From positions 62,001 through 126,000 of the forward strand of contig JAJTTP010000016.1 in assembly GCA_023313575.1 (NCBI GenBank): a stretch of 64,000 nt of DNA. The letters run 5' to 3'. Shown in pieces: positions 8,896 through 19,305 of this stretch (position 1 is its first letter; each line of letters opens with the position of its first letter). Under the pieces are notes generated by a model, which was given only the letters and a program-made list of their open reading frames with translations, was not told the DNA's origin and made no database searches. A program made the position numbers and the translations under genes. Source of the stretch: Eutypella sp. D-1 (taxonomy: Eukaryota; Ascomycota; Sordariomycetes; Xylariales; Diatrypaceae).

Positions 8896-11520
8896 TCATC
8901 CCACCGGGTCTTCAGCCAACATCGCATCCAGTATCTGATCCATCTCGTCGCACCGCCTCCGCACTACTTTCTTCTCCTTCTTCTCCTTAACCAGGTCCGT
9001 ATGCCGCATCTTCTTCCTGACGAACCATTGGATACCGCGCCCGAGGTCGGCGTCGACGCCCTCGAGAACGCCCCTTAGCCCAGCAGCAGCAGCCTCCCCT
9101 TCACCGCCCACCTTCTTCCCCCTGCCGTCCGGGGACGCGGCCTCCTGCAACACCGTCAGGAGCATGACCTCGACGAACATGTGCGCCTTCTCTTGCAGCG
9201 CCATGAGATTTCGATACTTCAGTAAGTCCGGCAATCGCAGCGACCGGTCCGCCACCAGGGAACCGTACATCCGCGCCGCGTTGTACAGCCAGCGCAAGTC
9301 ATAGCCCCCCTCCTCTCCATCCTCCTCGTCCGCGCCGCCGCCGTAGAGCTCACCGGCATCGCCCGTGTCGATTTCCTCGCCCATGCGCGCGAACCGCACC
9401 GTGAGGCTCCGCCGGAACTGGAACGCGAGCTCCTTGAGCCCGCAGAACCGCGCCGCCACCAGCGTGTAGAAGTGGTTGTACGCCTGCTGCCGCTCGCCGC
9501 TGCGCACGATCACCTCGGGGATCTCTTTCCTCTGGTGCTTGTTGAGCCGCAGGTTGCGGATGAGTAGTTCGGCGTTCTCGTAGTCCGTAGCCGCGTGAAG
9601 CGCCACGAATATCCTCTGCCGTACTTCTGTATTAAAACCCTGCTGCCTGGCTAGTTCCCACAAATCCGGAACACCCAGGTCGTCATCGTCACCAAGATCG
9701 TCCATGAAGTCTTCGTCCTCATCCTCGTTGTCATCTGCATCGGGTTTCTCTTTCGTGCTACCCTTGCCATGATCCTTGCTGTCAACTTGTTTACCGGCCC
9801 AGCTGGCCCCTACAAGCCACCATTTACCCTCTTTGTCGGCACCCTGTATGTCTTTGAGGCCAATTCGGAGAGGCTGCTCGTCCCGGGAGCCCTTGAGGGT
9901 GCCAATGCGCTTCTTAATCTGACTTCGTTGCTCGACGAGGTCCTTGTTGCGCGCGATGGCCTTGGTCTTGTTGCTTTGTAGCTTTTTCATCTCGTCGATC
10001 ATGAAGCCAGTTCTGACCGAGGTACCCTTGAGGGCCGCTGTGTTGATGCCATTGACGATATCTCGCAGGGAGTGAGGATCTTCACGGCGGAGGGAGGGCC
10101 CGCACAACTGGATGATCTTGAGTAAGAGCTCGGTGTCGAGCTCGGACAAGTGCTCGAGGAAGAGTCGGACGAAGTCGAAGATGAGATTGCTGCCTACTAC
10201 CTGCATGTTGTATAATTCGGCTAGTAAGGTGACGAGGTGCTTCGACGTGGAATCGGACTGGTCGCCGGACGCGGCCTCGTAGTGTTTATTGAAGACATCG
10301 ACCATTTGTTGTAAGAGATAAGCACTGGCTGCCATGCCCACAGCTCGGTGGATGGCAGCGATGAAACCAGCTACCATGGTGAAAAATGAATCTGGACGTC
10401 TCTCGGGCGAGCAGACCAAAGCCAAAATGATGTCGACGAGAATATTGGTGACGATCTGCCTGGGATTGTTGTCATAGAGCGCCAAGAAGTCCTTAGTAAT
10501 CCCTACCATGCTGTCGTTGGTCAAACGGTTGATCAGACCCTGAACACGTCTCCGTAGTTGTGCCTCGGCCTCGTTACTTGACTGCACCTGTCTGCGAAGC
10601 GATGGCGGGACGTATTTGGCCACGTTCGTTGTTGGCGCGACGTAAGGGTTTTCTCGCTGTGGCCTTGCTGGTTCGTCTGTTTCTTCGTTCTCGGAGAAGC
10701 CTTCGAAGCCATCTTCATCCCCATCCTCATCCTCATCTTCACCGCCGTCTACTAGATCATCCAACCCGTCTTCTTCACTACCCCAGTCGTCAGAGACTGA
10801 ATCCTCATGACTTTCATCAAGTCGAGAAGCTTTGGCGGTAGCAGCGGCAGCGGCTTCTGCTTTTCGGCGCTTTTGAGCCAGCCACTCGTCAGCCTCGGCC
10901 TTGCGCTTCCGTTTCGAAAGATCGCCGTCCCCCTCGTCATGGTCGTCCAGGCCATCGAGCAAGTCGCCGAGGCCGTCTTCATCGAAGGACTTGGGCAGGG
11001 ATTTTCGACCCTTCAAGCCTAGTTTTCTCTCTAACTCGGAGATCTCCTTGTCGTCTTGAGCTAGCTTGTTCTTGACGGATTTGGATGGTTGGCGTGGGGT
11101 TTCGGCTTCGGACCCCGCATCATCGTCCATCTCGGAGTCGAGTCCAGAGTCAAGGCCGTCGTCCTCATCGCTGTCGGCATCTTCGTCATCGAAACCTTCG
11201 TAGTCATCGCCATATCCGCCCTCGCTGGATTCATCATCCTCAGACTCATGCTGAATAGTAGCACGTGATTTCGTAGATGAGACGGGGTTCTTCACAGGCT
11301 TAGTCCTTGGGCCCGTAGCGCTTGGAGGGGGCCATGGGATAGTCCTTGGTTGAATCCTGGATTGTCTCTTCTGAACCCTCTGATTTTTGCGCTGCTCCTT
11401 TCTCGAGAGCTGCTGAGATCTATGTTTCCCATTTCCTCTTGAGGATGACTGTTGCGCGTCGAGTTCGTTCAACAGCGCTGAGGGCAGCGCCAGCTTCTTC
11501 CTTTGGCCTCCCGATGCCAT
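8896..11520 (-). CDS. NOM1: NOM1/Sgd1-like nucleolar MIF4G-MA3 protein
   Basis: Single exon, 874 residues. The family (yeast Sgd1, human NOM1) is nucleolar, needed for 18S rRNA processing and 40S subunit assembly, and recruits partners such as the helicase Fal1/eIF4AIII. Layout: a basic Lys/Arg-rich N-terminus (about 1-70), a long Asp/Glu-rich stretch (about 90-160, with further acidic runs to about 290), the NPYVAP..KYVPPSLRR segment that precedes the MIF4G domain (about 305-505), a second acidic insert near 595-620, and an MA3 domain (about 628-745) beginning RQRIFVALHAATDYENAELL. The C-terminus is basic. The start ATG at 11520 begins MASGGQRKK, typical of the family. Divergently arranged with SRP14, 589 bp away. 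Confidence 0.93.
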   Translation of the reverse strand: MASGGQRKKLALPSALLNELDAQQSSSRGNGKHRSQQLSRKEQRKNQRVQKRQSRIQPRTIPWPPPSATGPRTKPVKNPVSSTKSRATIQHESEDDESSEGGYGDDYEGFDDEDADSDEDDGLDSGLDSEMDDDAGSEAETPRQPSKSVKNKLAQDDKEISELERKLGLKGRKSLPKSFDEDGLGDLLDGLDDHDEGDGDLSKRKRKAEADEWLAQKRRKAEAAAAATAKASRLDESHEDSVSDDWGSEEDGLDDLVDGGEDEDEDGDEDGFEGFSENEETDEPARPQRENPYVAPTTNVAKYVPPSLRRQVQSSNEAEAQLRRRVQGLINRLTNDSMVGITKDFLALYDNNPRQIVTNILVDIILALVCSPERRPDSFFTMVAGFIAAIHRAVGMAASAYLLQQMVDVFNKHYEAASGDQSDSTSKHLVTLLAELYNMQVVGSNLIFDFVRLFLEHLSELDTELLLKIIQLCGPSLRREDPHSLRDIVNGINTAALKGTSVRTGFMIDEMKKLQSNKTKAIARNKDLVEQRSQIKKRIGTLKGSRDEQPLRIGLKDIQGADKEGKWWLVGASWAGKQVDSKDHGKGSTKEKPDADDNEDEDEDFMDDLGDDDDLGVPDLWELARQQGFNTEVRQRIFVALHAATDYENAELLIRNLRLNKHQRKEIPEVIVRSGERQQAYNHFYTLVAARFCGLKELAFQFRRSLTVRFARMGEEIDTGDAGELYGGGADEEDGEEGGYDLRWLYNAARMYGSLVADRSLRLPDLLKYRNLMALQEKAHMFVEVMLLTVLQEAASPDGRGKKVGGEGEAAAAGLRGVLEGVDADLGRGIQWFVRKKMRHTDLVKEKKEKKVVRRRCDEMDQILDAMLAEDPVG

Positions 11521-12109
11521 ACTTGCTCGTGCCTGATAATATATCAGCTAAGCATGTGCTATGCTTCCAGGTATGTGTTCCTGTTTAGTTGGTTTTTGTT
11601 TGAATTCCTCTCATCTTTTGCGTCGATATGGACGTAAAGAGAGAAAAAGCAAAAAACTATCGAGCAAGATACACTGCAATAACTTTTTATTGTAAAACTT
11701 CTATATTTGGTTTAGCGTTTGGCAGAAGTGGACCGGACCCTCAGCGGGAACCCCACAGGTACATGCGACTACTTCAGGGCTGAGTGTACGAGGCAAAGCT
11801 TAAAGCTCCCGCCACAGCTGTGGTACTTTTGGTACTTTTGGTACCTTCAGATAGCGAGGGGCAGGCCTAGGCAACCTACCTAACTCTGATACTTAGGTAC
11901 TTATTTATGTATGTAGATAGAAATCCCAACCAAAGTTTGGTTAGCATCATAACTTTTAAGAAAATGCAACACGGATTTTCTAATTCTACATAGCCTGAGA
12001 CCAACCCTCTCTTCTGCCCTATTCTTTACTTACATTTCGCCTCTCTACCGGGCAGGCATCACACCGACCGGGCTAAATATCCCATCATCAATAAAAACCA
12101 GCGCCAGGT
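11521..12109. promoter_or_regulatory. Divergent promoter region NOM1 / SRP14
   Basis: 589 bp between two outward-facing genes, so it should hold both promoters. It includes a doubled GGTACTTTT unit (about 11820-11845) and TAGGTA-type motifs (11871-11900). No canonical TATA box stands out at either side. Confidence 0.45.
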
Positions 12110-12707
12110 ATGGGGCGGTTAAGCAATGACGAGGTAGGCCGATTTTCCCCTAACCCTCCAGCTATGAAATCACATGAAGATTTGCTCTGACATCTCCTTA
12201 CAACCCTCCAGTTCTTCGCCAAGCTAGTCGAGCTTTTCGACAGCAGGAAGGGTAAAGATCACGGCATGATCTACCTAACCCAGAAGAGACGTACGCCCCA
12301 TCCCCCCACCCCACCCATACAACAGGCAAGCAACGTTGTTGCGAAAGCACCGTCTAACACCTCACCCCCCTCACCCCCCCTCGACGATAACAGTAACGAA
12401 AGACCAAGCGGCATCCACCGAAGCCGCGACCACGACCGCGAACGAGGACGAGTTCCCGGACCTGCACCCGGCGCAGCCGCTTCCCGTGTTAATACGGGCG
12501 ACGAATGGCAAGTCCAAGGAGCGACGGAAGGAAGGCGCGAAGGTGAAGCTGTCGACCGTCGTCGAGGCCGACCACTTGCCCGCCTTCTTCGACCACTACG
12601 CCGACGTCTGCAAGGCCGGCATGGCCACCCTGAAGCCCCGTGATCGGAGCAAGAGGAAGGGCAAGGCGAAGAAGAAGAAGGCTGGTGCCGGTGCTGGTGG
12701 CGCGTGA
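12110..12707 (+). CDS. SRP14: Signal recognition particle subunit SRP14
   Basis: Alu-domain subunit of the cytosolic signal recognition particle, which with SRP RNA slows elongation while ribosomes are delivered to the ER. Three exons, 12110-12133, 12212-12290 and 12394-12707, give 138 residues. The first exon is only 24 nt (MGRLSNDE) and joins in phase to FFAKLVELFDSRKGKDHGMI, the conserved SRP14 N-terminal helix and strand; exon 3 carries LPVLIRATNGKSK, the RNA-contacting loop, then FFDHYADVCKAGM and a Lys-rich tail ending in Gly/Ala. Introns are 78 and 103 nt with standard GTAGGC/GTACGC donors. Exon boundaries come from frame and family alignment from memory. Confidence 0.93.
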
Positions 12708-13482
12708 GGTTGGAGTGGTGGATTACGATCACGATCACAGTTACGATGCGAAGAAGTCAGCCATGGTCTGTCACGATCTTATGAGGCTCGATCGATTGGG
12801 CTTGTCGATCCGGGACTAAGCCCTCGATACGGCGGTTGGAGGACATGCCACACCCTTTCAGTGGGATTTATGCTGGTCTAGCTGGTCGAAAGATTCTTCC
12901 GTGGTGTGCAGCGGAAGGAGGAGGAAGAGCGCCGTCAGATACCTGTCGCACCGCGCATTCACCGGAGAAAGAGCATCACTCGAAAGTGCAGCAGTAGTGC
13001 CTAGTGGGCGAGCATGTCTAAATGGAACGAAATAATGTTAAGTTGCATAAGGGGCCATGAACGCTGATGCCCTAACCTACATCGCGGCGTTTCTATCGAA
13101 TCACGCATAGCAAGCCTCTAGCTACATACGAAGTATACGAATAAACAGACTCAAACAAGTCAAATGATTCCGACATGGTCACCGTCCTAGACAACCAGAA
13201 ATTTGTACTAGGTTGGTTGTGTTGCAGTCAGAAGGTAGAAAATGATTACGCCGCTAATCTCCCTACTCGCCGCCGTCCCCCCTAAATACTATTTACAGCA
13301 TAAAATCTTGTCGATCCCCCCTTGCCTTTCCACACGCCCCTATCTCCCCCCTTCCTCCCTTCCTCCCGCCGCCCTCTGATTATCATATCAAGCGTCATCG
13401 TGCCCCCTGCCTCACCTCCCTCCGTAACGAGGACATCGTGACGCCACACCACACCGCATCACACCCATCCAACAGATCCCAG
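12708..13482. other. Intergenic between convergent SRP14 and Cys-rich gene
   Basis: Shared 3' region. A C-rich stretch runs from about 13265 to 13440. No gene or RNA is recognised. Confidence 0.5.
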
Positions 13483-13698
13483 TCAAGGGGAGTCCTCATC
13501 CAGACTCTCTATCATCTCGCGGGTCTCGCGGCACTGATCGCACTCGCTGCGCACGGGTCGGCGGGGGTTACCGACGTACATGCAGAGGCTGTCGGGGCAG
13601 CGGGCCTCCGGGTCGGCGTTCTCGCAGCTCGCCAGCTTCTTGTGCGACGTCCACACCGTCTTGCACGTCCCGCACTTCTTGATGTGGACCTCGCACAT
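13483..13698 (-). CDS. Small cysteine-rich hypothetical protein
   Basis: 71 residues from the ATG at 13698 (MCEVHIKKCGTCKTVW). The frame stays open upstream but that part is low-complexity Lys/Glu/Arg from a pyrimidine-rich leader, so the internal ATG is preferred. It has eight cysteines in pairs (CGTC, and later CDQC) plus a few histidines, which suggests a small zinc-binding fold; a Trp follows the first pair and the C-terminus is acidic. Short Cys-rich proteins starting in this style are widespread in Sordariomycete genomes and have no assigned function. No signal peptide or membrane segment. Function unknown. Confidence 0.65.
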   Translation of the reverse strand: MCEVHIKKCGTCKTVWTSHKKLASCENADPEARCPDSLCMYVGNPRRPVRSECDQCRETREMIESLDEDSP

Positions 13699-15560
13699 AG
13701 TTGTTTTCTTTGCTTCCTCCTTTTCTTTTCTCTTCCCTTTTTCCTTTGTGTATTTTCCTTTCTTCCGGCCCTCTCTGCCCCCCTTTTTTGCCCCCTCCAC
13801 GGCAACTTTTCTCCGTCTTCCCCTTCTCTGGTCGCCTCGTTGTTGTACCTGTGTGGTTGATGTCGGCTCTGGAAGTTTCTGCACAGCGTACCGTACGATG
13901 TGCTCCTCGTGTGCTCTTCTTCTTTATGACGTAGTCCGAGAGTCGGGGGTTGGTTGGTAAACAGTATCGCCGATCTTCACGAGAATGCTAGGTACGCGGA
14001 TTCTATGTCTCCAGGGAAGGCACTCGCAATGCGTTGACGACGTTCTACTTGGTTTCGCCAAGGGACTTACTACCGTCCAACTGTCTAGGCTTGGTAATTG
14101 TGTTCGCTTCAACTCTGGACCGTATGCGACTTCGCTTTGTAAATCTTGCGAGAGGGGAGGAAGAAAAAGGGGGAAGAGAAAGGAGAGAGAGGAGTCCGTT
14201 AGACTGTGTATTTCCCCCCTTAAATAGGTAGAAAAAAGGCTACTCTTACTCCCGTGTTGACGAGTTAAACCACCGACGTGGTGGATGATTCATAAGACAG
14301 GACAGAGCAGAGCAGTGTAAAACGGTTGAAATCCTCAGCACCAGACCTCCCACGGGGAGCTTTAAGATCCGTAAATGTGCGACTAGGAGATCTTGAGGTG
14401 GAAAGCCAGGAAGGAGCATTGGTTCATCATATGAAGGGAAGAACGGACGGGGCGGGTTGCGCTCCTTGTAGTAGACCCAACGCAGCAACAATTCCCTCCC
14501 CGGGAAGCTCTCGTGACGAAGAAACGTGGGTGCACACACACTCCCAGACTTCCGAAACGGGAGTAACCAGCAAACCCAGTGAAGCAAACCTATATCGTCA
14601 TCAGAGCTGTTTCCTATACACAATCGATTGGGAGGGAAGGGCGCGGCGCGATAACATGTGTTGTTGCTCAGTCGCACGTGAGCGTCATAATGTGTATGAA
14701 GTTTTCGTCCCATACTGAGTTTTCCGTACAAATCAAAACCATCATAATACATAGGTAAATGCAGGTCACTCACTCGTCATCTTCTACCGACCCCGAGTGA
14801 CACAAAAACCAAGACCTCATGATAGATACCAGTCACAGATAGCAACACACTGAATGGTCCAACCAGACCCCAGCCCCTAAACGGCACGGTACCGATATGC
14901 AGCCGAAACGTTCCCAAAATCCTACGCCCAATCCTACGCCCCTTCTGAAGGTATTTTGTTTTTTCACCCGTCCAGCACCTGTGTACGCCCCAGGTTGGAC
15001 TGCCACACCGAAACCTCGGAAAGTCGGAATGCTATTCGCAGTGCAATCTAGGGAGAGCATTCGAAAGCCGCTTTCCTTCTGCCTAGATTGCACGCCACCT
15101 ATCCTTGATCATGAACTATTGAAGACTAGGAAAAAACCCTTCTCAACAAACGCAACAGAACCATGCCCAGAGTACCATCCTGTGAGCTGTCGGTGCTTCA
15201 TCAAGCGGCCGTGCTCGATACATGCTCTCTATATATTGGGGCTTGCGCATCGATGGGAGCGTCTCGGTGTTGCGAGATCCTCAGGCCAAATTCGGATGAC
15301 CTGAGTTCCACCTGCTGGGTCAGATCATGCTGCTGTGCTGCATGAGATTGGGTAGAAAGAAAAGAGTGAGTTAGGGAAAAAGAGAATGTAGTACACATAA
15401 TGCATCAAGCAGATACCGGGTCCATCTTTTCCATCCATCGTCGAGCTGTAGTTACTGCATTAGAGTCGGGAATCGTCAGAAACCCCATTTTCGGAGCCGG
15501 ATGCTGCTTGCGCCTGAAAAAAAGTAGAGATATGAGAGTTTCGGTGAATGCCTCGACGAT
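13699..15560. other. Intergenic, 1.9 kb
   Basis: Begins with a strong pyrimidine tract in plus orientation as written (13700-13800, purine-rich on the minus strand read by the Cys-rich gene). Overlapping frames at 14246-14773 (minus) and 14326-14718 (plus) are mutually antisense, match no family and lack good starts. Nothing else recognised. Confidence 0.45.
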
Positions 15561-18500
15561 TCACATGATCTGATCTTGAGTGAGACCACCATGAGTGTCG
15601 GTATCCATGGCATCGCCACCAGCACCGGGAGTGATGTATTTGACGTAGCTCAACCCAAGAGGCCGTCCACCATACTGGTAACCTTGGAATTTCGCGATGG
15701 CCGTCTCAGCGGTGCCGGCGTTGTCGAAACGGACGACTCCCGTTCCTCGAGATCGGCCGCTGTTCTCGTACTGAATTTCAGCCTGCTCGACCTTGCCAAT
15801 CGTTGTGAACAGCTCGACGAGGTCTTCATTGCTTGTCGACCATGGTAGCTAGAAGCGTATGTATTAGCGTACCTCTTGCTCCAAGGCTTGGTTGCGTCTA
15901 GTTTAGTAACTCACATTGCGGACATAGATAATCTCGGATGGTTCAGTTCCAGCGGTGGCATAGTCTGTGAAGGGATTCGGGGCGGCGGGTGCGACGTTGC
16001 TAGCATCGAATCCGGCAGCAGGGCCGGGACCGGCACCAGCTCCAGCTCCAGCGCCATATCCGCCACGCCCCCCGAACCCACCGCCAAAACCGCCGCGACC
16101 ACCACCGAATCCCCCGCGGCCACCGAAGCCGCCGCCAAAGCCGCCACGGCCGCCGAAGCCTCCGCGACCGCCAAAACCACCACCGCCCTGATAGGCGAAG
16201 CGATCTTCTCGGACTTCAAGAGGTCTGCCTTGCCATTCATAACCGTTGAACTGCTGGATGGCATTACGCGTGTCGTCTGGATGCTCGAACATCACAATTC
16301 CAGACCCTTTGGGTCTGCCGTCGGGACCTAGGTGGACATCGGCTCGGAGTACTGACCCGTTTCGGGCTGGGAAGACCTAAAATCAGTACGCGAGTCCAAT
16401 ATTTTGTAAGACAATCGAATCTACCATACCTGCTTGGCGGAAAAGATCCTTCAAGTCCTGCCAGCCAGCGGTGTAAGGGAGCTGTGGAAGATAGTTAACA
16501 CCAACACTTTCAGTCAGTGTATAAGATGGAAGAGGGAACAAACGTTGGCCACGTAGATCTGACGGTTACCGCCTCCCATGCCGACATTGCCGGCGCCGCC
16601 ATAGCCGCCACCGCCGCCGCCGTATGAGCCGGGGCCACCGCCACCGCCGCCGCCGCCGCCGCCGCCACCGAAACCTCCACGGCCAGCAGTGGCGCCGATG
16701 AATCGGGGCTCAGCCTCGCGGTCCTATTCGGCGCTGTTAGTAAAGGTGAGGGGCCAGATTAATCAGTCGAAATCTTACTTCGCGGACATAGACGAGCCGT
16801 CCCATTAGATTCTGGTTGCTGAGAGTGGTGACGGCATTCTGCGCTTGCTCCCTTGTAGCATATTCCACAATTCTGTAGTCATGAATTAGCTTTCCGATTG
16901 CACCCGTCACAATCAGGGACAACTTACCCGCATCCCTACAAAGACCCGCAAGCAAGGTCCCAACCCGTCAATCCATCAATTCCAACAAACCGGAGCAGAG
17001 AGAACCAAAAGAAACCAGCCATAGACTACGTGTAGAAGCCCACCTTCGACATTCCATTGGGAAGCAGTAAAACATCGGCGAAGAGAACTTCTCCGGCTAA
17101 AAAGAGTAATGGCAATGCCAGTCAGCCTTCGGGACCCCTAATTTTTCTTCACCCCTCATAGTAAGTGAAACCCACCCTGTCGCATGAAGTCCTTCAGATG
17201 GTGCCACTTGACGTCGTAAGACAAGTTGCCAACATAGACACGGCGGTCTTGCTGGGAAGTTTCGCGAATGGAGTTCATCATCTGTTCCCGTGCCTGAGCC
17301 CGTTCTTCGTAAGATCGCTGCGGTGGACCACCGTAACCCGAACCAGATCCTCCCGGAGGTGCTCCAGCTCCTGTCATGGGCGACCGTGAGCGCCTGTCAG
17401 TTCTACGATAGTCGTCCCGGCTACGCGACCGGCTCCGCGGCGAATAAGACCGACGTCGGGCCGAACGTCCCGGACTCCTTGATCGACCACGCCGAGGAGA
17501 ACGAGATCTCTCACGCTAAAAAAAGGTCAGTCTCAAAAGATAATTTTAATGGTGGCGTACGAGTAATAAGAATTGGATCGGCGCTCCGGGACGCCGAGGG
17601 TAAGAAGGGGACGGAGTTCTCAAATAGCTGGACACTAGTAGCATCCTCTGGATAGACCGGTTGATTACGCAGCATTGGTTATGCGCGCAGCCGGGCCTCG
17701 AGTGCCAGGCTAAATAACATGACAGCCCATGTAAGAATCAAACGGGAATCAGAAAACACAACGACCGTAGCCCGTATTCAAGCTTTTGCGAGTTTTGGAC
17801 GAACCCGGGAAGTGTCTTGCATAGAATCCCACAATGCCGCTCTAGAGCCAAGGAATAGCGACAAGCGCAAACCTTCGCGGGCGGAGTATGTTATGAAGAT
17901 ACCAGAGATGGCCTGCCAGGAGGCTGTATGTAGGTTGATTGATCCAAATCAGAAGTGTAATACTTACTGGGCGGTATGTATCGCCGGAATCAGCTATTGA
18001 AATCCAGAGTTAGAACGAGTACCAAAAACAATTAGTCAAATAAGATGTAAGAACAGTCGTTGAATGGATGGTCGATAGACCGAGTTGACACGGCGGGCCG
18101 CAGTTGCATATAGTATAGCTGGAAGCGGACGAAAGGCCTGGCCGTTTGTGGATTCGAACGGGGAAAGGAAAGGGTTTTTACGGGGGTAGAGGGAGGTGGG
18201 GGGATGGATGGTATATTAAATGCCGTCTAAGAATTTAGAAAGCATGGGTGAGATGAGGAACGCAGTGGCCGTCCCAGAGGACAAGTGGATGAATGGTAAG
18301 ACAAATTTGGTGGAGTGAGAAGCCGAAGTAGGTGGAAGGAGAGAACGCGGAGATCTGATTCGCCGAATGCAACATCGAGGAGGAAGCGGGTAATGTTGTG
18401 GGCTGTTACAACTTACAAGCCCGGTGTAGTCAATGGTAGGCAGAGGGTGGCAACACGTCAGAGAAGCAGACGGGTTATGGCTGTTAAAAACGAATCGGTT

Positions 18501-19305
18501 GATGAGATTGGTGGGTAGGGGAGATTCTAGGGGCTACCAAGGTAGGCAAAGTACCTCAGGTAGGGAAGGACCTGTAACTTATATGCGGTGGACAGGCGTG
18601 TATGTAGTGCGTAGTGTATAGTGTATGTGTGTGTGTGTGTGTGCGCGCGCGCGCGTGGGCGGGTGCGTGGGCGGATATGTGTAGGGGAGTGCAACTTTTT
18701 GGCTAGCCGTACAATACCCATAGATATGTGTATGTGTGTGTGCGTGCGTGCGTATGAATCTGTAAGATGTGTGGGATGTAGAGACAGCACACAGCATGTA
18801 GAGTTGTGATGGGGGAGATCTCTGTGTGAATCCTTATCCACTCATACCTCCTGCACCTATATCTACATCCGTACATATTGTCATGTAGGGCATAAGGGAG
18901 GCATGTAGAGATGAGTAGAGATGTACACATAACATGACAAGGCGCGTAGAGAGAAGTGGTGGCATAGGTACATGTCTGCGACCCCGAGATAACGAATGTA
19001 GAGATGCAGTGCCTGTCTACGGTGCCTGTGTGTAGTGTAGTATGTGCATGTGTTGTGCTGTGTAGATTGTGGCAAGGTAGAGGTTGTCTAAGTAGGTAGC
19101 TCGAGATAATTCACCTTGAAGTCAAGAGGAGAGAGTTGGGTAGAGTCGTCCGAACAAGAACAATATCAAGATTACAGAAAATTGATACCGGGCATCAAAG
19201 AGAAATGCCATAGGACGATATGAAAAGGATTGGGCATGGAAGTTTCGTTTGCCGGACTCGATAAAATAGAAACAAGGAAGTGAGGCTGAATATAGACTTA
19301 CCCAT
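15561..19305 (-). CDS. Gbp2/Hrb1-like RNA-binding protein, three RRMs
   Basis: Predicted nuclear poly(A)-RNA-binding protein like yeast Gbp2/Hrb1, which accompany mRNA during splicing quality control and export. Ten coding exons (minus): 19305-19302, 17993-17968, 17515-17176, 17096-17044, 16935-16928, 16872-16779, 16723-16544, 16481-16430, 16366-15915, 15848-15561; 498 residues, all junctions in phase. Residues 11-60 are rich in Arg-Ser repeats; RRM1 (about 102-178, [10 protein letters not shown]), a Gly-rich linker, RRM2 (about 229-310, RQIYVANLPY), a long GGFGGRGG linker and RRM3 (about 397-475, EIIYVRNLPW) follow; the end reads GGLTQDQIM. Exon 5 is an 8-nt microexon that supplies GCG in the RNP1 region of RRM1. 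The first exon (ATGG only) and its 1308-nt intron are inferred: joined to exon 2 they give [10 protein letters not shown]. Confidence 0.88.
16928..16935 (-). other. 8-nt microexon of the Gbp2-like gene
   Basis: GGATGCGG is bounded by an acceptor (TTTGTAG) and a donor (GTAAGT) on the minus strand. Without it the flanking exons do not join in frame and RRM1 loses part of its RNP1 strand; with it the protein reads SKGCGIVEYA. Flanking introns are 108 and 55 nt. Confidence 0.85.
17994..19301 (-). other. Long first intron of the Gbp2-like gene (inferred)
   Basis: Donor GTAAGT at 19301 directly after ATGG, acceptor TTTCAATAG at 17994. At 1308 nt it is far longer than the other introns of the window (about 50-110 nt mostly) and contains a TG/CG dinucleotide array (18626-18656). 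A different upstream exon, or a 5' UTR exon, cannot be excluded. Confidence 0.55.
18626..18656. repeat. TG/CG dinucleotide microsatellite
   Basis: Alternating TG for about 17 nt followed by alternating CG for about 12 nt; purine-pyrimidine alternation throughout, a sequence class able to adopt left-handed DNA. It lies in the inferred first intron of the Gbp2-like gene. Confidence 0.9.

Noticed and set aside
14246..14773. 175-residue minus-strand frame
   Set aside because: Fully overlapped by a plus-strand frame, no family match, no leader; probably chance.
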